From the NCBI RefSeq assembly GCF_021495345.1, contig NZ_CP099397.1, positions 2,542,001 to 2,606,000 of the forward strand: DNA of 64,000 bases, written 5' to 3'. The translations under genes were made by a program, and so were the position numbers. Positions within the stretch are counted from its first letter, which is position 1. Each line of letters opens with the position of its first letter. Source of the DNA: Pseudomonas hydrolytica (lineage in GTDB: Bacteria; Pseudomonadota; Gammaproteobacteria; Pseudomonadales; Pseudomonadaceae). Below are positions 45,751-55,182 of this stretch, in pieces. The notes below the pieces were generated by a model, which had not been told where the DNA came from, ran no database searches, and saw only the letters and a list, made by a program, of their open reading frames with translations.

Positions 45751-46104
45751 ATGACGCCCGACCAGATCGCCAGCTTCTGCCTCAGCCTGCCGGGCGCCCG
45801 CGAAGACCTCAAGTGGGGCAGCAACCGGGTGTTCTCGGTAGCCGGCAACAAGATGTTCGCCATCCTCGATTTTCTGGGCGAGGATCTGGCCTTCAAGGTC
45901 GATCACGACCTCTTTCTCGGCTACGTCGACCGCCCCGGCATTCGCCCCGCGCCCTATCTGGCGCGAGCGCACTGGGTCAGCATGAGCGCCCGCCAGCTAC
46001 CGCTTGGCGACCAAGAGCTGCGCCAGTTGCTGACCCGTTCCCATCAGTTGGTGGTACGCCGACTGCCCAAGCGCCTGCAGCCCGGTCTGCTACTGGACGA
46101 ATAG
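45751..46104 (+). CDS. MmcQ/YjbR-family protein
   Basis: 117 residues: MTPDQIASFCLSLPGAREDL and KWGSNRVFSVAGNKMFAIL open the typical YjbR fold (CyaY-like, double-wing DNA binding). The function is unknown. The start at 45751 matches family openings; an in-frame ATG at 45739 is equally possible. It is 31 nt after the AadA-like gene and probably cotranscribed. It converges on the DUF1294 gene with a 15-bp overlap. Confidence 0.85.
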   Translation: MTPDQIASFCLSLPGAREDLKWGSNRVFSVAGNKMFAILDFLGEDLAFKVDHDLFLGYVDRPGIRPAPYLARAHWVSMSARQLPLGDQELRQLLTRSHQLVVRRLPKRLQPGLLLDE

Positions 46105-46812
46105 CGGGATATGGCGGGCGACGTAGGCGCCGTCGAGCAGCAGCCAATCGATCCACAACAGTTGATGCGCCGCGACGATCAGCCAGAACAGCGCCTGATA
46201 GGAGGCCTTGCGCGTCTTGTGGCGGAAGGTCTGCTGAGCGACCAGCGCACCCGGCCAGCCACCGATCAGCTCCACCAGATGCAGGGTGTTTTCCGGCGTG
46301 CGTCGGCCGCCACTCTGAGCGCTGCGTTTATCCAGCCAGTACTGCAGGAAACTCAGCAGGCTGGCCAGCAGATAAAGCGGCAATATCCACCAGAGCCCCT
46401 TGCCGAACAGCGTCACGCAGCCGAGCAATGGCAGGATGCACAGCAAAGCGAGCACCAAGGCCTTGCTGGAAAAGTTATGGATGGAGCCTTGAGTCGATGA
46501 TCGGTGTGTGGATTTGGCAGCAGCCTTGCGCACTACCGGTGCCGCCGTGCCGGGCGTTTTCGGTTTGCGCCGGATCGCCGGCCGATCAAGGCTCAGTTCA
46601 CCGGCCAGGCGCAGGTGTTCGGCACGCGGCCGACCGCGCGGATCACGCCCGGCGACGAACAGCACCTCGTCACCCGGCTGCGGGCGGCGGTCGCCGCGCA
46701 TCGCCGAGATATGAGCGAAAACCTCGGCTCCACCGTCTTGCGGCTGGATGAAACCAAAACCCTTGGCGTCATCCCAACTTCTCAGGCGCCCTTTGCGTTC
46801 GTTGCCGCTCAC
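46090..46812 (-). CDS. cold-shock-domain plus DUF1294 membrane protein
   Basis: 240 residues from a GTG at 46812 that overlaps the uppP stop (GTGA). The N-terminal cold-shock domain has [31 protein letters not shown] with RNP1-like aromatic residues. A basic Pro/Lys linker follows, then DUF1294 with membrane helices ([31 protein letters not shown]) and [20 protein letters not shown]. It may tether nucleic acid to the membrane; the function is unknown. Confidence 0.88.
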   Translation of the reverse strand: MSGNERKGRLRSWDDAKGFGFIQPQDGGAEVFAHISAMRGDRRPQPGDEVLFVAGRDPRGRPRAEHLRLAGELSLDRPAIRRKPKTPGTAAPVVRKAAAKSTHRSSTQGSIHNFSSKALVLALLCILPLLGCVTLFGKGLWWILPLYLLASLLSFLQYWLDKRSAQSGGRRTPENTLHLVELIGGWPGALVAQQTFRHKTRKASYQALFWLIVAAHQLLWIDWLLLDGAYVARHIPLFVQ

Positions 46813-47639
46813 GGTTGCGCCGTGCTCCAGTCGATCAGGTGCAGTTGCCAGGTGGCGAGAATCACCAGACCGAAGGCAATGCGGTACCAGGCGAACACGG
46901 CATAGCTGTGATTGGCGATGAACTTGAGCAAGGCGCGCACGGTGATCATCGCCACGATGAAGGTGCTGACGAAGCCGATGGCAAAAATCGGCAGATCGCT
47001 CCACTGCAGGATGTCGCGGTACTTGAACAGCGAGTAGACCGTGGCGGCGATCATGGTCGGCATCGCCAGAAAGAAGGAGAACTCCGTGGCCGCCTTGCGC
47101 GACAGGCCGAACACCAGCCCGCCGATGATGGTCGCCCCGGAACGGGATGTTCCCGGAATCAGCGCCAGGCATTGCGCGAAGCCGACCTTCAGCGCCAGCT
47201 TCCAGGTCATGTCATCGACCGACTCGGCCTGGATGGCGTGCTCACGTTTCTCCGCCCAGAGCATGATGATGCCGCCCACGATCAAGGCGGTGGCCACCGT
47301 GATCGGATTGAACAGCCAGTGTTCGATCAGATCGGCAAAGGCCAGGCCGAAAACCACAGCCGGAATGAAGGCCAGCAGCAGGTTGAAGGTGAAGCGCTGC
47401 GCACGCGGCTCGCTGCGCAGCCCCAGCACCACACCGAGCACCCGCGCGCGGAATTCCCACATCACCGCCAGAATGGCGCCGAGCTGGATGATGATCTTGA
47501 ACGCTGTAGCGGTTTCTCCGTTGAAGCCCAGCAGATCGCCGACCACGATCAGGTGACCGGTGCTGGAAATTGGCAAGAACTCGGTCAGGCCTTCCACTAT
47601 GCCCAGGATCAGGGCCTGAAAGGCCATCCAGATATCCAT
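46809..47639 (-). CDS. uppP: undecaprenyl-diphosphatase UppP (BacA)
   Basis: 276 residues of integral membrane protein. Motifs are [19 protein letters not shown] near the N-terminus and [14 protein letters not shown] in the second half, which together form the active site. It recycles the lipid carrier for peptidoglycan synthesis and gives bacitracin tolerance. Start at 47639, after GGGGGA; the longer frame to 47660 lacks support. Confidence 0.95.
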   Translation of the reverse strand: MDIWMAFQALILGIVEGLTEFLPISSTGHLIVVGDLLGFNGETATAFKIIIQLGAILAVMWEFRARVLGVVLGLRSEPRAQRFTFNLLLAFIPAVVFGLAFADLIEHWLFNPITVATALIVGGIIMLWAEKREHAIQAESVDDMTWKLALKVGFAQCLALIPGTSRSGATIIGGLVFGLSRKAATEFSFFLAMPTMIAATVYSLFKYRDILQWSDLPIFAIGFVSTFIVAMITVRALLKFIANHSYAVFAWYRIAFGLVILATWQLHLIDWSTAQP

Positions 47640-47880
47640 CGATTCCCCCAAACGCGGCAAGTGCCTTACGAGTAAAACTGAAGCAAAAGTCCCGGCCCTG
47701 GGACACAGCCCCGTCGCACAGGTTCCTTGCGACGGCGCGCCCGGCGACTATTCAGTTTTTTGCCGAGCGGCCGAGATGCTAACAGACAACTAACATGAAT
47801 GATGCGTCGAGGTGACAGCGCTGCCCAATAGCCGTTCCAGACGCCTCAGCCCGACAATTACAACAATCAGGAATTTCTTC

Positions 47881-49515
47881 ATGAACAGTTTGCGTAGTCT
47901 TCCCATCAGCCGTCGTCTGTGGCTGATTCTGGCGCTGGCCATCCTGATGTTGGTGCTTCAGGGCGCCTATATGCTGCGGCAGATCAATCTCGATCTGTAC
48001 GCCAGCAAGGCCGAGAAGACCGAGCACGTGGTGCAGAGCGCGGCCGGCATCCTCAAGCATTACCAGGGCCTGGAAAGCGCCGGCAGCCTGAGCCGCGAGG
48101 AAGCGCAGAAGCAGGCGATGGAAGTCATCCGCGGTCTGCGCTACGACGGCCAGGAGTACTTCTGGATCAATGACCAGACCCCGGTCATGCTCATGCATCC
48201 GATGAATGCCAAGCTCGAGGGGCAGAACCTTTCCGGTTTCAAGGATCCGGACGGCAAGGCGCTGTTCAACGAGATGGTCGCCATCACCCGCAGCCAGGGC
48301 GCTGGCCAGGTCGACTACCGCTGGCCGAAACCTGGCGCCACTGACCCGGTACCGAAGATCTCCTACGTCGAACTCTTTCAGCCCTGGGGCTGGATCATCG
48401 GCTCCGGCGTGTATGTGGACGATGTCCAGGCCGAATTCAGGACGCAGGCGATGCGTGCGGTGGGCATGGGTCTGCTGATCGTGCTGCTGCTGACCGCTCT
48501 GGTCGTGCTGATTACCCGCAGTATCGCGCAGCCCTTGCAAATAGCGGTAGACGCCATGGCCAACATCGCCAGCGGTGAAGGCGATCTGACCCGCAACCTC
48601 GACACTCATGGCCGCGACGAACTCACTGCCCTGGCCACGCATTTCAATGCCTTTACCGACAAGCTGCGTCGGGTGATCGGCCAGCTGCTCGAATCCGCCG
48701 GCTCGCTGGATCAGGCCGCGCGCTCGCTGGGTGACATTTCCAGCGAAGCACAGCGACACAGCCAGCAACAGGCGCAGCAGATGGAGCTGGTGGCCACGGC
48801 GGTCAACGAAGTGACCTATGGCGTGCAGGACGTGGCGAAGAACGCCGAGCATGCCTCCAGCGAAATGCATACGGCCGAAGAACAGGCCAGCCAGGGCCAG
48901 CAGAACATCAATGCCAGCCTGCGCCAGATCGACCAGCTTTCCGGGACCATCGACAAGGCCGTGGAGGTGATCCAGTCGCTGGCCAGCGAAAGCACGCAGA
49001 TCGGCAGCGTGCTGGAGGTGATCCGCTCGATCGCCGAACAGACCAACCTGCTCGCCCTGAATGCCGCCATCGAAGCGGCCCGCGCCGGCGAGCAGGGTCG
49101 CGGCTTCGCCGTGGTCGCCGACGAGGTCCGCTTGCTGGCACAGCGCACGCAGCAGTCCACCGCCGAGATCCAGGGCATGATCGAACGCCTGCAGAGCAAT
49201 TCCGAGGCGGCGGTCAAGGTCATCCATGACAGCAGCCGTGCGTCACAATTAACGGTGGAACAGGCAAGCCAGGCTGGCGAAAGTCTGGCGCAGATCGCAC
49301 AATCGCTGCGCAATCTGACCGGGCTCAACGCCTCGATCGCCAGCGCCACCCTGCAGCAGTCGCACGTGGTGGAAGACATCAATCAGAACGTCACGCAGAC
49401 GGCCGCTCTCGCCCATAACACGGCCGAAGCCGCCGAACAGTCGAGTGCGGCCAGCCAGCATCTGAAACAGCTGGCCGATCAGCTCGGTCGCCTGCTGGGA
49501 CAGTTCCGCATATGA
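47881..49515 (+). CDS. methyl-accepting chemotaxis protein with single Cache sensor
   Basis: 544 residues. An N-terminal helix ([20 protein letters not shown]) is followed by a periplasmic sCache_2 domain with [20 protein letters not shown] and [14 protein letters not shown]. Next come a second helix ([15 protein letters not shown]), HAMP, and a signalling domain with the hairpin [41 protein letters not shown] tip. Small organic acids are common ligands of this sensor type; the ligand here is unknown. Confidence 0.93.
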   Translation: MNSLRSLPISRRLWLILALAILMLVLQGAYMLRQINLDLYASKAEKTEHVVQSAAGILKHYQGLESAGSLSREEAQKQAMEVIRGLRYDGQEYFWINDQTPVMLMHPMNAKLEGQNLSGFKDPDGKALFNEMVAITRSQGAGQVDYRWPKPGATDPVPKISYVELFQPWGWIIGSGVYVDDVQAEFRTQAMRAVGMGLLIVLLLTALVVLITRSIAQPLQIAVDAMANIASGEGDLTRNLDTHGRDELTALATHFNAFTDKLRRVIGQLLESAGSLDQAARSLGDISSEAQRHSQQQAQQMELVATAVNEVTYGVQDVAKNAEHASSEMHTAEEQASQGQQNINASLRQIDQLSGTIDKAVEVIQSLASESTQIGSVLEVIRSIAEQTNLLALNAAIEAARAGEQGRGFAVVADEVRLLAQRTQQSTAEIQGMIERLQSNSEAAVKVIHDSSRASQLTVEQASQAGESLAQIAQSLRNLTGLNASIASATLQQSHVVEDINQNVTQTAALAHNTAEAAEQSSAASQHLKQLADQLGRLLGQFRI

Positions 49516-49522
49516 GAAAAGC

Positions 49523-50137
49523 ATGAGCAGCATGGAGCACCAGGAGGTCGACTTCAGCCGACCGCAGAATCAGGATCTGATCTGGGACCTGGACAGCATG
49601 GCCCGCCGCGAGCTGGCCGAGCGCTTCATCAAGCTGTTCGAGAATCGCTTGTGCGTCTATTCCGAGTCGGTGGGCCAGCTGTATACCAACTACAGCCTGC
49701 ACTTCCCCACCGATCTCGGCCGCAAGATGGTGGTGCTGCCCAACCCCTATGCCTTCCACGACACCCTGCACGGCATCGAGAGCCAGGCCATTCGCAAGAC
49801 CGGCCTGTGCGTGCTGCCGGGCAAGGTGCTGGGCAAGCCGGGCCTGCTGCTCAGCACGCAGATCAAGGACGGCGGCCCCACGCCCAAGACGATGCCCTTC
49901 AAGCCCGCGCTGGCGCAGATCATCAGCAACCAGAAGAAGATTGGCGACGTCTTCCTGCCGGTGCTGATGAAGGGCGACCTGCGCGAGTTCGACCAGCAGA
50001 TGCCATATCTCCATCTGCACCGCCTGCAACTGGCGCGCCTGCCGCGATTGTCCAGCTTCGAACGCGAGGACATCCAGCAGACCATCACCCGCAAGCTGCT
50101 GATGCTCTACCGGCAGGCCGACAGCCTGGTGTGCTGA
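49523..50137 (+). CDS. conserved hypothetical protein downstream of the chemoreceptor
   Basis: 204 residues, not recognised. It is soluble, with no signal or membrane helix. It has a long N-terminal helix (MARRELAERFIKLFENRL), a central region KMVVLPNPYAFHDTLHGIESQAIRKTG-type sequence and a helical C-terminus. It starts 7 nt after the chemoreceptor stop, so it is probably cotranscribed. Codon use matches the neighbours. Confidence 0.75.
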   Translation: MSSMEHQEVDFSRPQNQDLIWDLDSMARRELAERFIKLFENRLCVYSESVGQLYTNYSLHFPTDLGRKMVVLPNPYAFHDTLHGIESQAIRKTGLCVLPGKVLGKPGLLLSTQIKDGGPTPKTMPFKPALAQIISNQKKIGDVFLPVLMKGDLREFDQQMPYLHLHRLQLARLPRLSSFEREDIQQTITRKLLMLYRQADSLVC

Positions 50138-50186
50138 GGTCGGGCAGATCAGTACAATCGCTCCCTTTTCCTGACGAGGGCGCCAG

Positions 50187-50756
50187 ATGTCCTGGCTCGA
50201 ACTGATTGCCGCCGGGCTCGGCATCCTTGCGGTCTGGCTGACGGTGCGGCAGAACCCCTGGTGCTGGCCCATCGGCCTGATCATGGTGCTGCTCTACGCC
50301 TGGCTGTTCTACGACTGGCGGCTGTATTCCAACCTTCTGTTGCAGGTGCTGTTCGCTGCGTTGCAACTCTATGGCTGGTGGCAATGGACCCGCGGCGGCG
50401 AGCGGCATGACGGGCGCACCGTCAGTCGCCTGCGGCCGGCCGGCGTGCTCACGGGGCTGCTGGCGGGCAGCATCGGCGCGCTGGCGCTGGGCTACCTGAT
50501 GGCCACCCATACCGATGCCAGCTCGCCCTGGCTGGACGCCGCTCTCACCGCCTTCAGTCTGGTCGCACAGTTATGGATGGCGCAGAAGCGCCTGCAGTGC
50601 TGGGCACTGTGGGTGGTGGTGGACCTGTGCTACGTGGCGTTCTTCCTGCACAGCGGCCTGTACCTGACCGCCGCGCTGTACGCCGCGTTCACCCTGCTGG
50701 CCATCAGCGGCTGGCTGAGCTGGCGTCGCGACCCGGCCATCTGGGGCAGTCGATGA
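50187..50756 (+). CDS. pnuC: PnuC-type nicotinamide riboside transporter
   Basis: 189 residues with about seven membrane segments. Family motifs are LTVRQNPWCWPIGLIMVLLYAWLFYDWRLYSNLLLQVLF-type and LYGWWQW. It mediates facilitated uptake of nicotinamide riboside, which is trapped by phosphorylation. The stop overlaps the kinase start (ATGA), which fits that coupling. Confidence 0.92.
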   Translation: MSWLELIAAGLGILAVWLTVRQNPWCWPIGLIMVLLYAWLFYDWRLYSNLLLQVLFAALQLYGWWQWTRGGERHDGRTVSRLRPAGVLTGLLAGSIGALALGYLMATHTDASSPWLDAALTAFSLVAQLWMAQKRLQCWALWVVVDLCYVAFFLHSGLYLTAALYAAFTLLAISGWLSWRRDPAIWGSR

Positions 50757-51304
50757 AGATTCTGGTATTGACTGGACCGGAATCCAGCGGCAAGAGCTGG
50801 CTGGCAGGCGAGATACAGGCACGCTTCGGCGGCGTGGTGGTGGGCGAATACGTGCGCCACTTCATCGAACGCGAGCAACGCGACACCTGCTACGCCGATA
50901 TCCCGGCCATCGCCCGCGGCCAACTGGCCTGGGAAGATGCTGCCCGCGCAGCGGCGCCGGCCTTGCTGATCCTCGACACGCATCTGCTGAGTAACATGCT
51001 GTGGAGCCACAGCCTGTTCGGCGACTGCCCGGCCTGGCTGGAGCAGGAGCTGTGCGCGCGCCAGTACGACCTGCATCTGCTGCTCGATCCGCAGGGCGTG
51101 CCCTGGGTGGAAGATGGCCAGCGCTGCCAGCCGCAATTGCAGGAGCGCCTGGCCTTTCATCAGGCCTGTCGACATTGGCTGACCAGCAACGATCAGCCCT
51201 TCTGCGAACTGACCGGCGGCTGGACGGCGCGCCGGCAGGCTGCGCTGGAGAAGGTTGCCGAGCTGCTGGGCTCAGCGAATCAGCACACTGGCCCAGGCCA
51301 GTAG
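50753..51304 (+). CDS. NadR-type ribosylnicotinamide kinase
   Basis: 183 residues. P-loop GPESSGKSWLA near the N-terminus, then GEYVRHFIER and LILDTHLLSNMLWS, as in the kinase domain of NadR. There is no HTH and no adenylyltransferase domain, so only the NR-kinase step (NR to NMN) is present. It is coupled to pnuC by a 4-nt overlap. Its last 33 bp overlap the convergent DUF3429 gene. Confidence 0.9.
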   Translation: MKILVLTGPESSGKSWLAGEIQARFGGVVVGEYVRHFIEREQRDTCYADIPAIARGQLAWEDAARAAAPALLILDTHLLSNMLWSHSLFGDCPAWLEQELCARQYDLHLLLDPQGVPWVEDGQRCQPQLQERLAFHQACRHWLTSNDQPFCELTGGWTARRQAALEKVAELLGSANQHTGPGQ

Positions 51305-51739
51305 CAGACTGCCGCAGACCACCAGCGTCAGGGGTGTGCGTAACGCCGGATACCACTGCGGCGCCAGCCCGACCCGCACCGCATGCATGTCGGCCAGATA
51401 GAGGCCGATGAAGGCGAAGAGGAAGATCGGCAAGGTGAAGGCCATGGGCAAGCCACTGGCCAGCGCCGCCCAGCCGAGCATCGGGGGGATCACCGACAGG
51501 CCAAGCTGCAGCTGAGCGTTCTCGTCGGTCTCCTCCGCACGCATCGCCAGGCCCCAGTGAATGGCGCCCATGAAGGCGAGAATCACTGCAGCGAAATCCA
51601 GCAGTGCGTTCAGCACGAACGGCCGCCAGCCCAGCGGAATCACCCAGATGCCCAGTGCGCCGCCCACGAAAGGCACCAGGCCGGCATAACCCAGCAGCAT
51701 GGCAAGTTTCGGGGGCTTATCGGCATCGAACGGGTGCAT
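51272..51739 (-). CDS. DUF3429 membrane protein
   Basis: 155 residues with four or five membrane helices (AMLLGYAGLVPFVGGALGIW, AVILAFMGAIHWGLAM, FTLPIFLFAFIGLYLADM). It matches DUF3429, with the characteristic GAIHWGLAM. The function is unknown. Start at 51739, after AAGGAG. Confidence 0.87.
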   Translation of the reverse strand: MHPFDADKPPKLAMLLGYAGLVPFVGGALGIWVIPLGWRPFVLNALLDFAAVILAFMGAIHWGLAMRAEETDENAQLQLGLSVIPPMLGWAALASGLPMAFTLPIFLFAFIGLYLADMHAVRVGLAPQWYPALRTPLTLVVCGSLLLAWASVLIR

Positions 51740-51809
51740 GGCAATCTCCTTGGCGAAACATTCGCTGAGCACCTTAACAGTGTTTCGCCGACGATACAGC
51801 CGAAGGCTG

Positions 51810-53045
51810 TCAGCGCAGGCGATGCTTGTGCAGCAGCCGGTAGAAGGTCGGGCGGGAAATACCCAGGGTGCGGGCCGCCTGGCTCATGTTGTTGGCATGG
51901 CGCGCCAGGGCATCGTTCAACGCCTGGCGCTCGGCCCGCAGAATGTAGTCCTGCAGCGTGGTCACCGCGGCGCCCGGCCCCCGTCCGGCCTCGAGCCCCA
52001 GATCACCCGCGAGAATCTGCCGTCCCTGGGCGAGCACCAGGGACCGTACCACCCGATTGCACAGCTCACGCACATTGCCGGGCCAGGCATGTTCGACCAT
52101 GGCATCGACAGCCTCTTCGCTGAAATGCCGATGCCTGCGCCCGATTACCGCGCCATGCAGTTTGGCGAAATGTTCGGCCAGCAGCAGCATGTCGCTGCGC
52201 TGCTCGCGTAGCCGGGGCGTCTGCAAGCGCACGTCAGCGAGCATCCGATAGAGGTCCTCGCGAAAGCGCCCCTGGCGCACCGACTCTTCCAGCTCGCCAC
52301 GACTGATGCTGATCAGGTGCAGCCCTGGATGGGTGTGCAGATGCTGCAACAGATGCTGCTGGGTCGGCGCGGACAATGTGGCCAGGCCCTCGAGCAGCAG
52401 CGTGCCTGTCGCCGCCACGGCCAGCGCACCCGCATGCCCGGGCCGGTCGAACAGCGCCTCGGCCTGCCCGGCGCAATCCAGACGCTGCAGGGCATGGCCG
52501 GCGCGTGAAGAGCGCTCATGCAGCAGGCGCGCCAGCAGCGTCTTGCCGCTGCCGCGTTCGCCGCTGATCAGCAGCGGCCTGGGCACCTCGCTCAACTGCT
52601 CCAGTTGCTTGCGCAGCGTACGCGCCTGGGCGCCGTTGCCCAGAAATTGACGCGCCTGCCGCTCGCCCTGCAGGCTGCGCAGGCGCGCGTTCGCCTGCGC
52701 CTGCGAGAGCGTTTCCATCAGATTTTCCGGGGTGGTGGGCAGCGCCAGGGCAGCAAAGAACCATTCGCCGATCAATTCGGCGATCTCGCCCCGCTCCAGG
52801 GTCTGCGAATCCAGCACCGCCACCCAGCTGGCCTCCATGCTGCGCAGCTGAGCCAGCAGCGGCGCCAGCGGCTGCTCGTGCAGATGAATCAGCACCACAT
52901 CGCCGGAGCTGCCCTGCAGAGACTGCAGTGTGCCGCGGCGCAGCGCCCAACCTGCCTCCTGCAGAGGAAGGAGTAGTTGTTCGCACGCGCCTAGCGGCTC
53001 GACCACCAGTAATTGCCGGGATGCGACGGAAACGACATCCAACAT
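51810..53045 (-). CDS. degenerate enhancer-binding-protein-like regulator (VpsR-like)
   Basis: 411 residues: an N-terminal receiver-like domain without clear phosphorylation residues, an AAA+ domain, and a C-terminal Fis-type HTH (NMSQAARTLGISRPTFYRLL). Walker A is intact (GERGSGKT). The GAFTGA loop that contacts sigma-54 is missing, and Walker B reads TGTLLLEGL rather than GTLFLDE. It therefore probably does not activate sigma-54 and may work like VpsR or FleQ as a DNA-binding switch. It is divergent from the RoxA-like gene, its likely target. Confidence 0.82.
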   Translation of the reverse strand: MLDVVSVASRQLLVVEPLGACEQLLLPLQEAGWALRRGTLQSLQGSSGDVVLIHLHEQPLAPLLAQLRSMEASWVAVLDSQTLERGEIAELIGEWFFAALALPTTPENLMETLSQAQANARLRSLQGERQARQFLGNGAQARTLRKQLEQLSEVPRPLLISGERGSGKTLLARLLHERSSRAGHALQRLDCAGQAEALFDRPGHAGALAVAATGTLLLEGLATLSAPTQQHLLQHLHTHPGLHLISISRGELEESVRQGRFREDLYRMLADVRLQTPRLREQRSDMLLLAEHFAKLHGAVIGRRHRHFSEEAVDAMVEHAWPGNVRELCNRVVRSLVLAQGRQILAGDLGLEAGRGPGAAVTTLQDYILRAERQALNDALARHANNMSQAARTLGISRPTFYRLLHKHRLR

Positions 53046-53126
53046 ACCCCTTCCTTGGCGCCATTATTTTGTAATATCAATAAAAACAATGATTTGGCGC
53101 GCACAACTGTAACGCTAGCAAGAACT

Positions 53127-53156
53127 TTGACACTGCATAAACCATTTCTCTATATC
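53127..53156 (+). promoter_or_regulatory. sigma-70-like promoter of the dihaem gene
   Basis: TTGACA (53127-53132), an 18-bp spacer and TATATC (53151-53156) lie about 110 bp before the ATG at 53273. The flanking 53046-53126 stretch is AT-rich and is shared with the divergent regulator. Confidence 0.45.
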
Positions 53157-53272
53157 GCTTGTTCCAGTTGGTTATTGCAGGAGTTTCATGTTCATGGCGA
53201 TGGCAACTTGCCAAGCGTCTGCAGGATTGGCATAACAGGGCCACTAATAAGAACGCCACAAGGAAGTCTCCG

Positions 53273-55147
53273 ATGCGTCTGCTCCGCCGTACCCTGAAGC
53301 TGGTTCTGGTGCTGGTACTGATCGGTCTGGCGGTAGTGCTCTATTACGTCGCCAACCCGAACCTGCCCAGGTTCGAGCCGCCCGAACAGCTGCACTATCT
53401 GCAGCAGTGGAGCGACGAGCAGCGCCAGACCTATTACTACACCCCTCAGGGCACCACGGTTAAAGGCCTGCGCTACGACTGGTTCGTCGCCCTGGAAATG
53501 CCCTTCGGCAGCGAGAAATTCGCGCGCCCTGACTATCTCGCCCGCTTCGGTTTTCTTACCGATCCCAAGCAACGCGCCACTTCTCTGAACCCCGGCAATC
53601 TGCCGGTCGGCTTCGCCCGCCATCAGGACAACGAGAGCGGCGAGCACTTTCTGGATATCAGTTGCGCCGCCTGTCACACCGGCGAACTGCGCTACCAGGG
53701 CCAGGCGGTGCGTATCGACGGCGGCGCCGCCCTGCATTCACTGGCCTCGACGGTACCGACCCTGCGCGGCGGGGGCTTCGGCCAGGCGCTGGGCATGAGC
53801 ATGGCCTTCACCTATTACAACCCGCTCAAGTTCCGCCGTTTCGCTCAGGAGGTGCTTGGCGATCGTTACGCGCAGGATCGTGATCGCCTGCGCCAGGACT
53901 TCAAGCAGGTGCTCGATCGCCTGCTGGCCACTGCCGCCAATGACTGGCACCGCGGCCTCTATCCAACGGAAGAAGGCTTCGGCCGTACCGATGCGTTCGG
54001 CCGTATCGCCAATACCGTATTCGGCGATGCACTGGACGAAGCCAACTACCGCATCGCCAATGCACCGGTCAGCTACCCGCACCTGTGGGATATCTGGAAG
54101 TTCGACTGGGTGCAATGGAATGGCTCTGCCATGCAGCCGATGGCGCGCAACGTCGGCGAGGCTCTGGGGGTAGGCGCCAGCCTGCACCTGCTCGACGAGC
54201 ATGGCCAAGGCGTCACGGAGGCCGACCGCTATGCCTCCAGCGTGCGTCTGCACGACCTCTATACGCTGGAGGAAACCCTCAAGCAGCTGCAGCCACCGCA
54301 GTGGCCCGAGGCGATCTTCGGCAAGATCGATCTGCCCCTGGCCAGCCGCGGCAAAGCCCTGTACAGCGAAAACTGCGCCTACTGCCACGCCCCCAATCCC
54401 AAGCCGCGCGAGCAGCGACTGGCCCCTGCGCGCGATCCGGAATGGAAGATGCGCATCGTGCCGACCGACATAGTCGGTACCGACCCGACCACGGCCGACA
54501 ACATCGCCGATCACCGCTTCGACATCAGTCGTCTGGGCTGGACCAAGGCCGAGCTGTCGCGTCTGGATGTGCAACTGTTCGGCGCCAGCCTCGACGAGGT
54601 CGACTTCAAGAGCATCTCCAGCGCCAAGGCCCTGGCCTACATCACCGCCTACGTGGAAAACCGCGCCTACCAGGATGCCGGCATCAGCCCGCGGCAGCGC
54701 TGGCGCATGGACGGTTACGGCCTGTCGATCGGCGTGCAGGAGAAACGCGGCTACAAGGCGCGCCCGCTCGACGGCATCTGGGCCACCCCGCCCTTCCTGC
54801 ACAACGGTTCGGTGGCCAACCTGTTCGAGCTGTTGTCGCCGGTGTACGAACGGCAGACCCGCTTCTGGGTCGGCAACTTCGAGTTCGATCCGGTACGGGT
54901 CGGTTACCGCAGCGAAGCGTTCCCCGGCGGCTTCCTGTTCGACACGCGGGTAACCGGCAATGGCAACGGCGGCCATGAGTTCCGCGATGGCTGTCGCCAG
55001 CAGGGAGTGATAGGCCGTGCACTGGCGCCGGATGAGCGCCTGGCGGTGATCGAATATCTCAAGGTGCTCGGCAACGACGGGTTGGAAGCCCAGCTCACCG
55101 AAGTGCCGGCAAAAGCCTGGACACCCGGCCCCAGTTGCGAAGGCTGA
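53273..55147 (+). CDS. RoxA-like dihaem cytochrome c protein
   Basis: 624 residues with an N-terminal membrane anchor (LKLVLVLVLIGLAVVLYYV). Two c-type haem motifs are present: CAACH at Cys131-134-His135 and CAYCH at Cys368-371-His372. The size and the segment GYKARPLDGIWATPPFLHNGSV match the RoxA/RoxB and dihaem peroxidase superfamily. Relatives cleave rubber or act as peroxidases; the substrate here is unknown. Start at 53273, with AAGGAAG 6 nt upstream. The catalase-family gene follows 35 nt later. Confidence 0.88.
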   Translation: MRLLRRTLKLVLVLVLIGLAVVLYYVANPNLPRFEPPEQLHYLQQWSDEQRQTYYYTPQGTTVKGLRYDWFVALEMPFGSEKFARPDYLARFGFLTDPKQRATSLNPGNLPVGFARHQDNESGEHFLDISCAACHTGELRYQGQAVRIDGGAALHSLASTVPTLRGGGFGQALGMSMAFTYYNPLKFRRFAQEVLGDRYAQDRDRLRQDFKQVLDRLLATAANDWHRGLYPTEEGFGRTDAFGRIANTVFGDALDEANYRIANAPVSYPHLWDIWKFDWVQWNGSAMQPMARNVGEALGVGASLHLLDEHGQGVTEADRYASSVRLHDLYTLEETLKQLQPPQWPEAIFGKIDLPLASRGKALYSENCAYCHAPNPKPREQRLAPARDPEWKMRIVPTDIVGTDPTTADNIADHRFDISRLGWTKAELSRLDVQLFGASLDEVDFKSISSAKALAYITAYVENRAYQDAGISPRQRWRMDGYGLSIGVQEKRGYKARPLDGIWATPPFLHNGSVANLFELLSPVYERQTRFWVGNFEFDPVRVGYRSEAFPGGFLFDTRVTGNGNGGHEFRDGCRQQGVIGRALAPDERLAVIEYLKVLGNDGLEAQLTEVPAKAWTPGPSCEG

Positions 55148-55182
55148 CCCCACTGACGCGTTCCGGAACAAGGATCACAAGC

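Noticed and set aside
47711..47735. CCGTCGCA/TGCGACGG hairpin between uppP and the chemoreceptor
   Set aside because: No T run and located between divergent starts, so it is not a terminator; no RNA gene could be defined.
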